64,000 nucleotides of DNA from Desulfococcus multivorans (GTDB lineage: Bacteria; Desulfobacterota; Desulfobacteria; Desulfobacterales; Desulfococcaceae), in contig NZ_CP015381.1 of assembly GCF_001854245.1 (NCBI RefSeq), positions 1 through 64,000 on the forward strand, written 5' to 3'. Positions 55,376 through 61,672 of this stretch are shown in pieces (the first letter of the stretch is position 1; each line of letters begins with the position of its first letter). The translations under genes were made by a program, and so were the position numbers. The notes beneath the pieces are model-generated. The model was given only the letters and a program-made list of their open reading frames with translations. It was not told the DNA's origin and did no database searches.

Positions 55376-56836
55376 ATGACGACAACGACATTCAGGGTAG
55401 TGAGATGCGACGGCAGCAGTGTATTGCTTGAAAAGGCGGCCGTAGACGGTTTTCGTGAACGACTGAGGGGAACGCTTATTACCCCTGCGGATGAAGCATA
55501 TGATTCGGCGCGACGGGTATGGAACGGCATGATCGATCGGCGGCCGGGGCTGATGATCCGGTGTGCGGGAACGGCCGATGTTATCGCCGCCGTTAACTTT
55601 GCGCGGGAGCACGGTCTCCTGATCACCGTTCGCGGCGGCGGTCACAATGTGGCCGGAAGCGCATTGATGGACGATGGTTTTGTGATCGACCTATCGGGGA
55701 TGAGAGGCGTGCACGTCGACCCGGAAGGCCGGCTGGCGCGTGTCGAGGGCGGCGCGCGCCTTCGGGACCTTGACCACGAGACCCAGGCTTTTGGCCTTGC
55801 CGCTCCCGTTGGCGTGGTGTCGGCCACCGGTGTCGGAGGGCTCACGCTTCACGGCGGCGCGGGATGGCTGCTGAGAAAACACGGATTTTCCATTGACAAC
55901 CTGGTGTCTGTGGAGATGGTGACCGCAGATGGGCAGTTTCGGAAGGCCAGTGAAAACGAAAACTCCGATCTATTCTGGGCCGTCCGGGGCGGCGGGGGAA
56001 ATTTCGGCGTGGTGACCGCCTTTGAGTTTCGATTGCACCCCGTAGGGCCTCGGGTATGGATGGCCGTTCCCATGTACCCGCTGGAGCAGGCGGAAACGGT
56101 GGTCAACGGACTTCGGAACTACATGGCCGAAGCCGATGAGAATTTGATGGTGCTGGCGGTCTTCTGGAGTGCACCGGATGCGCCGGAGATTCCGGCGGCG
56201 GTGAGAGGCGCGCCGGTCGTCATTCTGATGGGCTGCTATACCGGGCCTTTTGAAGTTGGCGAGAAAGCCATCGCGCCTCTCCGGACGCTGGGCCGTCCCG
56301 TCGCGGATCTCAGCGCTCCCATGCGTTGGGTCGAAGTACAGAAATTTCTGGACGCGGATTATCCTGACGGGGCGTTTTATTATTGGAAATCCCTCTACCT
56401 CGACCGCCTGGATACAGCAGTAATCCGGTCTCTTGTCAAATATACGGAAAACCGTCCTTCATCCCTCTCCTCCATCGATATCTGGATGCTCGGGGGGGCC
56501 TCTACGACTGCCCCGACATCGGAGAGTGCGTTCTGGCGGCGGGATGCGCCGTTCATGCTGGGTATCGAAGCCAACTGGAAGCGGCGTGAAGAGGCTGATA
56601 AAAACATTGAATGGGCACGCCGTCTGCATAAGGCTATGCGTCTCTACTCCCGTGATGGGATTTACCTGAACTTTCCCGGTTTTATGGAAGACCGGGACAC
56701 CCTTCTGAGGTCGGCCTACGGTCCGAATCTGGCACGGCTCAGAGCCGTGAAAGCGCATCACGATCCCACCGGTCTTTTCTCCGGATTGTTGAACATGGGC
56801 GCCGGGACGGGATTCGGCGCGCATGAAAGAAGTTGA
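55376..56836 (+). CDS. FAD-linked oxidoreductase, BBE/VAO type
   Basis: A 486-residue flavoprotein. The FAD-binding PCMH domain has MIRCAGTADVIAAVNFAREHGLLITVRGGGHNVAG with His90 as the likely covalent flavin attachment, then GVVSATGVGGLTLHGGAGWLLRKHG, where berberine-bridge-type enzymes often have a second attachment Cys (absent here: only single attachment expected). The C-terminus has the BBE-like segment YLNFPGFMEDRDTLLRSAYGPNLARL followed by AHHDPTGLFSGLLNM. Substrates are various alcohols and sugars; unknown here. The start at 55376 has GGAGG at nine bases. Such oxidases use O2, odd in a strict anaerobe. Confidence 0.9.
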   Translation: MTTTTFRVVRCDGSSVLLEKAAVDGFRERLRGTLITPADEAYDSARRVWNGMIDRRPGLMIRCAGTADVIAAVNFAREHGLLITVRGGGHNVAGSALMDDGFVIDLSGMRGVHVDPEGRLARVEGGARLRDLDHETQAFGLAAPVGVVSATGVGGLTLHGGAGWLLRKHGFSIDNLVSVEMVTADGQFRKASENENSDLFWAVRGGGGNFGVVTAFEFRLHPVGPRVWMAVPMYPLEQAETVVNGLRNYMAEADENLMVLAVFWSAPDAPEIPAAVRGAPVVILMGCYTGPFEVGEKAIAPLRTLGRPVADLSAPMRWVEVQKFLDADYPDGAFYYWKSLYLDRLDTAVIRSLVKYTENRPSSLSSIDIWMLGGASTTAPTSESAFWRRDAPFMLGIEANWKRREEADKNIEWARRLHKAMRLYSRDGIYLNFPGFMEDRDTLLRSAYGPNLARLRAVKAHHDPTGLFSGLLNMGAGTGFGAHERS

Positions 56837-56900
56837 CTCAACTTTCGGCGGACATAGGCCGTATCCATCCGGTCACCATCATGAAAGTTGAAAAGTTAAC
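56837..56900. repeat. Palindromic element, full but degenerate copy
   Basis: CTCAACTTTCGGCGGACA, centre TAGGCCGTATCCATCCGGTCACC, right end ATGAAAGTTGAAAAGTTAAC. It starts directly after the oxidoreductase stop codon. Confidence 0.8.
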
Positions 56901-56916
56901 AGGATCGGCACCGTCG

Positions 56917-57846
56917 CTATTTCGATGCGGAGCAGGGCTTGACGGCGTTGGAAACGGGAACTTCGGATATCGTCCCGCCCTGGCTGATGAAGATTCCGCT
57001 CAGAATCAAAACCGCCGCGAGATACTGCTGGGGGAGGAGTTGTTCGTTCAGGATCAGCCATCCGAGAATGATGGTGAATACCGGGATCAGGTTTACAAAT
57101 ACGGATGCCTGGTTGACGGGAATGCGGCTGAGGCTGAAATTATAGAGACCGTAGGCGCCGATGGTTACGAAGGCGCCCAGGTAGACCACCGCGAAGAGAC
57201 CCGGGATGTCGATTTCCGAGGGCAGGGTGGTCGACGGCAACAGAAGCAGCGGCGTATAGAAAAGGCAGCCGGCCGCGACCTGGGTTGCGGTCAGAAAAAC
57301 CGGCGAATAAAAACGGCTGAGCTTTTTCAGAGTGATAATATAGCCTGTGGCGCATATCATGGCCACGAATTCCAGGAAGTTGCCCAATGGCGGATTGGGA
57401 GCGTTTTCCGATGCCTGACCCGTCACGCTCAGCCAGCACGATCCTGCAATGGCCAGGGCCAGCCCGATGACCGTCTGTCGGGACAGATGCTCCTTCAGGG
57501 TATAGTGAGCTGCCACCGCAGCCAGAAGCGGCAGGGTGCCGGCGATGATACCGGCCTGGGAGGCCGTGGTATACGCCAGGGCCTTGGCTTCAAAGATAAA
57601 ATAGAGGCACGGTTCGCAAAACGCCATGAACACCAGGTATTTTATCGTACCTTTCTTGAGCCGAATCGATCTGAAATACCGGAAAAAGAGCAGAAAACAG
57701 AGGCACGCCACCGCCATGCGTCCGAAGATCACCACCACGGGATCGTAGGTGCGAAACGCGATTTTCAAGGCGGGAAAAGAACTGGACCAGAGGATCATTG
57801 CGCCGATCAGGCTTGCGTAACAGATGAGACGGTACCGGGTGTTCAC
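56917..57846 (-). CDS. EamA/DMT-superfamily permease
   Basis: A 309-residue inner-membrane protein of ten helices in two EamA repeats: ASLIGAMILWSSSFPALKIAF opens the first and GNFLEFVAMICATGYIITLKKLS the second; VTIGAYGLYNFSLSRIPVNQASVFVNLIPVFTIILGWLILNEQL is the classic repeat-2 end. Exports metabolites or amino acids in many bacteria. The start GTG at 57846 follows AAAGGA at long spacing; the upstream TTG lies inside a palindromic element, so is unlikely. It stands alone on the minus strand. Confidence 0.9.
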   Translation of the reverse strand: MNTRYRLICYASLIGAMILWSSSFPALKIAFRTYDPVVVIFGRMAVACLCFLLFFRYFRSIRLKKGTIKYLVFMAFCEPCLYFIFEAKALAYTTASQAGIIAGTLPLLAAVAAHYTLKEHLSRQTVIGLALAIAGSCWLSVTGQASENAPNPPLGNFLEFVAMICATGYIITLKKLSRFYSPVFLTATQVAAGCLFYTPLLLLPSTTLPSEIDIPGLFAVVYLGAFVTIGAYGLYNFSLSRIPVNQASVFVNLIPVFTIILGWLILNEQLLPQQYLAAVLILSGIFISQGGTISEVPVSNAVKPCSASK

Positions 57847-57877
57847 GATGTTGTACGTTCCTTTATAAATATATTGA

Positions 57878-57936
57878 CTCAACTTTCGACTTTCATAGGC
57901 CGGTGCCGGTCATCGTCATGAAAGTCGAAAGTTGAA
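57878..57936. repeat. Palindromic element, 59-bp copy with flanking duplication
   Basis: CTCAACTTTCGACTTTCA, centre TAGGCCGGTGCCGGTCATCG, right end ATGAAAGTCGAAAGTTGAA. TATTGA at 57872-57877 recurs at 57937-57942 (seven bases, ATATTGA, if the element ends one base earlier). Confidence 0.9.
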
Positions 57937-58016
57937 TATTGATTTTGTATGTCCATAACTGCATAATATGAACCTCGGACTACCAACCGTCAACCGTGTC
58001 TCGGAGGATACCGCAA

Positions 58017-58484
58017 ATGATGTATTCATGGACCAGCATCCAGGATGAGCTGCCGCCGTCCGAGGAAGAGGTGTTGGCATTCGTGTCTCACCCCGACCTG
58101 AAAGACTTCAGCTATAACGTCATGATCTACGACGCCGACGCCAATGTGTGGCGTGAATCCCAGGGAAGAAGAACGAGCAGGCACGTCACGCATTGGATGC
58201 TTCTGAGTCCCCCGGAAGACGTCTTTACACAAGACAAGGGTGAGCCCATCACAGAACCCAGGCCGAATCGTCGGGAGAGCGACCGCAACAAGGATATCGT
58301 CTGTTGGCTCCTGGAGGGACGGTCTCCCAGAGAGATCTCGGAGATGTACGATCTCAGCATCGGCCGTGTCCGAGTCATCATCAAGCGGGTCATCAAGAAG
58401 ATCGCGCCGGGTATGGTCCTGTCAACCCGGGAGATGCGACGGATCCGGGAGCATCTGATCTCGAAGATCCGGGATGAGCTTTAG
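58017..58484 (+). CDS. DUF551-like protein with C-terminal helix-turn-helix
   Basis: A 155-residue protein. The N-terminal MMYSWTSIQDELPPSEEEVLAFVSHPD ... VTHWMLLSPPE fits the DUF551 pattern (W-x2-hx-DxLPxxxxxVL and VTHWxxLPxPP), known mainly from phage and hypothetical proteins. The C-terminal half (about 95-155), RNKDIVCWLLEGRSPREISEMYDLSIGRVRVIIKRVIKKIAPG, reads as a sigma-like/LuxR-like HTH. The pairing suggests a small regulator. The start follows CGGAGGATACCGC. No target is evident; the flanking genes are on the opposite strand. Confidence 0.75.
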   Translation: MMYSWTSIQDELPPSEEEVLAFVSHPDLKDFSYNVMIYDADANVWRESQGRRTSRHVTHWMLLSPPEDVFTQDKGEPITEPRPNRRESDRNKDIVCWLLEGRSPREISEMYDLSIGRVRVIIKRVIKKIAPGMVLSTREMRRIREHLISKIRDEL

Positions 58485-58499
58485 GTTCGCGGTATTGCA

Positions 58500-59441
58500 T
58501 CATGAGGCGGGAGACTCCCGTATGGCGAAAAATTCCGATGCGTTCCTATTCAATACCCTGTCCAGCTCCTCGTCGGTAAGTCCCGAATCCCGAAGCCGTT
58601 TCAATTCTCTGTCCCAGGCATAGGGAATATTGGGAAAGTCGGATCCGTACATGATTCTGTCCAGGCGATAGTGCTTCAGGTCTATGGGGTCGGCGATGGG
58701 GAAATAGTCCGTCAACACCATGGTGGTGTCAAGCCAGAGATGATCGTATTTTTCGATCAACTGTCTGTATTCGCGGATCTCGCTGAAGCCCAGGTGGGGA
58801 ACACAGATGTGAAGATCTGGAAAATTAACGAGAACGCTTTCCAGTTTGTCGGCCGCGCAGATTTTATGGGGATCGCACCGGTAAACAGGGCTTTTCGGCT
58901 CTTTTCCGAAATGAATCACAACCGGTTTACGGTTGGATTGGCAGACATCGAAGATGAGGTGGGCGGCATCCGAATCGATGTCGAAGCATTGTACATGGGT
59001 ATGGAGCTTTACGCCGCCCAGACCGTCATCGAAAGCTTCCTGCAGGATCGTATCGGCGCCCTCCTCGCCGGGAAAGACGGTGGCCATGCCGGTAACGCGG
59101 CCACGGTATCGCCGGCATTGCCGTACCATGAATTGATTCAGGTCCCTTGCAATCCCCGGGGAATGCGCATATTGAAGTGCGATGATATGATTTACGCCCC
59201 GGGACAACAGAAAATCGAATACTTCGGCGGCGGTCAAGGCGTATCGGATATGCCAGGCGTTCCGATCAAACCACCGGCGTATGGCTTCAAAGAGATTGTC
59301 CGGGAAGATATGGATATGGGCGTCAATCACTCTCGGAAATCCGCGGGGGATCGCGTCGCCTTCCGAGTCGTTCAGTGTTGGGAGATCCGGGCTTAGCATC
59401 GTTTCATTCCAATCGTTTTTTTTCGTATACAGCGAATTCAT
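58500..59441 (-). CDS. Amidohydrolase family (ACMSD-like TIM barrel) protein
   Basis: A 313-residue metal-dependent hydrolase or decarboxylase. VIDAHIHIFPDN is the HxH metal site, VKLHTHVQCFDID the next strand, VVIHFGKEP the third His, and RIMYGSDFPNIPYAWDRELKRL the catalytic Asp motif of the amidohydrolase_2 family. Substrates range from aminocarboxymuconate semialdehyde to hydroxybenzoates; none is indicated here. It starts 18 bases after the stop of the poly-gamma-glutamate hydrolase-like gene, so cotranscription is likely. Confidence 0.85.
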   Translation of the reverse strand: MNSLYTKKNDWNETMLSPDLPTLNDSEGDAIPRGFPRVIDAHIHIFPDNLFEAIRRWFDRNAWHIRYALTAAEVFDFLLSRGVNHIIALQYAHSPGIARDLNQFMVRQCRRYRGRVTGMATVFPGEEGADTILQEAFDDGLGGVKLHTHVQCFDIDSDAAHLIFDVCQSNRKPVVIHFGKEPKSPVYRCDPHKICAADKLESVLVNFPDLHICVPHLGFSEIREYRQLIEKYDHLWLDTTMVLTDYFPIADPIDLKHYRLDRIMYGSDFPNIPYAWDRELKRLRDSGLTDEELDRVLNRNASEFFAIRESPAS

Positions 59442-59459
59442 CGCCGTCAATTGAATATC

Positions 59460-60143
59460 TCAATCCGTATTGGTAAGCGGCCGCGTTTCCGCGTAGATGA
59501 GCGCAAAGGGCGAGACGGCCCTGCGAACCGCCTCCGTGAACCGGGTGAAGATCGCCGTGGAATAGTACCTTCCTTCGGGTGTCAGGTCCTGGAACATCAT
59601 GAGGCGCAAGCCGCGGCTGATTTCCATTTGAACGCCCATGCCGCGGCGACACAGGTTGCAGATGTTTTTCAGACTCGTCGCACCGAAACGACGATCTATG
59701 CAATCCGTTGCCTGAAATCCCGATTCGTGCAACTCTCGGCGTATATGATGCTTCAATTCGGCATCCAATCCTCCCAGATGGACGATCGGGGTCATGATCG
59801 CGCTGCCGTGAATTGAGATGGCGACATCCGATTGGCAGACGATGTCCAGGACGGTGGGTTCGTCAAATCGGGTGCTGGTGATGTGCAACGCCAGATTTCC
59901 GCCGGGTTTGATGCCTTCAAAAGCGTAAAAAGAATGATCCCATCCGGCAATGGCGTTGGCGATTCGGGTTGACCCGGGCTCGATCTCACCGCCGTGGATA
60001 CTCAGAATGGCGACACCGGTGCTTCCGAGTCGCCAACGAATGCGGTAATCAATCCCTCGGCGTTCGCAGGCGTTAAGGTTTTCAAAACTGCTGTAGCGAT
60101 CCATACCGCCTCTGTAAAGATCTCCTTTCTTAAACAGGATCAT
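59460..60143 (-). CDS. Poly-gamma-glutamate hydrolase-like zinc protein
   Basis: A 227-residue protein of the phage/bacterial gamma-PGA hydrolase family (DUF867-like). ILSIHGGEIEPGSTRIANAIAG supplies metal-ligand His and Glu, AISIHGSAIMTPIVHLGGLD the second His and the conserved GG-D, and NICNLCRRGMGVQMEISRGLR the C-terminal Glu region. The family is related to carboxypeptidase-type Zn folds and cleaves gamma-linked glutamate. The start at 60143 follows AAGGATATGGC; a longer frame upstream to 60350 has no support. Downstream of murI on the same strand, which supplies D-glutamate. Confidence 0.82.
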   Translation of the reverse strand: MILFKKGDLYRGGMDRYSSFENLNACERRGIDYRIRWRLGSTGVAILSIHGGEIEPGSTRIANAIAGWDHSFYAFEGIKPGGNLALHITSTRFDEPTVLDIVCQSDVAISIHGSAIMTPIVHLGGLDAELKHHIRRELHESGFQATDCIDRRFGATSLKNICNLCRRGMGVQMEISRGLRLMMFQDLTPEGRYYSTAIFTRFTEAVRRAVSPFALIYAETRPLTNTD

Positions 60144-60359
60144 TTCGCCATATCCTTCATAAAACCGGGAAGGATGAAACGTCAAGCGTCTTCTGGACGG
60201 TTGCTCTGGGTTCTGTTTTAGCCCGCTCCAGATCGAGTGGAATAATTCCCACCGATGTATGATATACCATCTCCGAATTGCGGGTGGGGCTTTTGCCCCC
60301 TCGCGGCATATCGGGGAAACGCCATGCCTGAAGACCATGACATCCGCCATTTGGAAAGA

Positions 60360-61241
60360 TTATCCGGTGTGGTGTTCGTTGTCGTCGGATGACGGCAGGC
60401 TCCGGACGTCGGGGCAGGATCCCCAGAGTTCCCCGATGATCCTTCTTGCGTGATCGATGGGGCCGCTGGTCCAGAAGCGTTCGGTTCCGGGCCGGCTGCC
60501 GCATGATGCGATGTTGTCCGCATTGAGGCGACGTCTCAGCTCCTTCGCCACCGCGGCGGCAGGGTCGATCACGGTAATGGTGGGTCCGGCGACGGCCTTG
60601 ATCATGGGTGAGAGGAATGGATAATGGGTGCACCCCAAAACAAGCGTGTCGGCGCCTTTTTCGAGGAGAGGCGTGACATAGTTTTCCACCAGGGAGACGG
60701 TTTTCCGACCGCCCAACTCCGCGCGCTCCACCTGCTCAACAAGGCCGGGACATGCCTGCAGGAGAATGCGCACGCCGTTTCCATGGCGGGCGATCAGACG
60801 TGAGACTCTGTCGCTGGCGATGGTCTGCCGGGTGGCCAGAACGCCGATCACCCCGGATCGCGTCATGCCGGCGGCGGGCTTTATGGCCGGTTCGATGGCT
60901 ACCACCGGAACGGGACAGCGCGTGCGGAGCCCGTCGACCGCAACACCCGTGACCGTGTTGCAGGCCGCCACAATGGCCTTGACCCCCTGTACCAGGAAGA
61001 AGTCGGCGATGACCGATGCCCGTTTCTCGATAAAATCCCTGGGCCGGTCGCCGTAGGGTGCGTAGCCCGAGTCGGCGACATAGAGCAGATTCTCCTCCGG
61101 CAGCGCCTTGCGGATTTCACGAAGCACAGACAAGCCGCCCATCCCGGAGTCAAAGACCCCCACGGGAGCGTTGGCGGCGGCGCCATGCACCCCTCGAAGT
61201 CGGGGCGTCGGGATGTTCGTTGGCGCCATGCGCCCTGTCAT
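60360..61241 (-). CDS. murI: Glutamate racemase
   Basis: A 293-residue enzyme making D-glutamate for peptidoglycan. GVFDSGMGGLSVLREI, the catalytic Cys in IVAACNTVTG and the second in LVLGCTHYPFL are all present. The N-terminal 25 residues are an unconserved extension; start at 61241 or the ATG at 61229 both possible. It is about 215 bases before the gamma-PGA-hydrolase-like gene on the same strand. Confidence 0.95.
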   Translation of the reverse strand: MTGRMAPTNIPTPRLRGVHGAAANAPVGVFDSGMGGLSVLREIRKALPEENLLYVADSGYAPYGDRPRDFIEKRASVIADFFLVQGVKAIVAACNTVTGVAVDGLRTRCPVPVVAIEPAIKPAAGMTRSGVIGVLATRQTIASDRVSRLIARHGNGVRILLQACPGLVEQVERAELGGRKTVSLVENYVTPLLEKGADTLVLGCTHYPFLSPMIKAVAGPTITVIDPAAAVAKELRRRLNADNIASCGSRPGTERFWTSGPIDHARRIIGELWGSCPDVRSLPSSDDNEHHTG

Positions 61242-61417
61242 CCGACTGACCGGATGACGCCGAACCAGGCGGACGCAGGGGTCTCCCGTATTGCCTCCTC
61301 GGTTTGATGGGGCTGCAGAAAACGGACGTTCATCTCTCCTCTCCCTTGTGACGGAAACGTTGATGGTTTTCCTGTACGACGCCAGAGATATTTACACCTA
61401 TGGAGGGTTTTTTACAA

Positions 61418-61480
61418 CTCAACTTTCGACTTTCACAGGCCGTATCTATCCGGTCACCATCATGAAAGTCGAAAGTTGAG
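61418..61480. repeat. Palindromic element, near-consensus 63-bp copy with flanking duplication
   Basis: Perfect 18-bp terminal inverted repeat: CTCAACTTTCGACTTTCA / TGAAAGTCGAAAGTTGAG, centre CAGGCCGTATCTATCCGGTCACCATCA. TTACAA at 61412-61417 is repeated at 61481-61486. It is the best reference copy. The remainder of 61242-61672 shows no gene. Confidence 0.95.
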
Positions 61481-61672
61481 TTACAATAGAATCGAGATGA
61501 CTCGGGCGGCCTTGGTGCAGTGTAGGGTTTCGGGAAACATTTTTATTGAGATTCGAATACAATATCTTTATATTATAGCAAATATACAGCAGGAAAGTTT
61601 CCGTTTCGCCCGAGGATGCGCGTCTGTGTCGGCGGAGATGACTGCACCGAAACCTGAAGAACGAGGAGTTTG

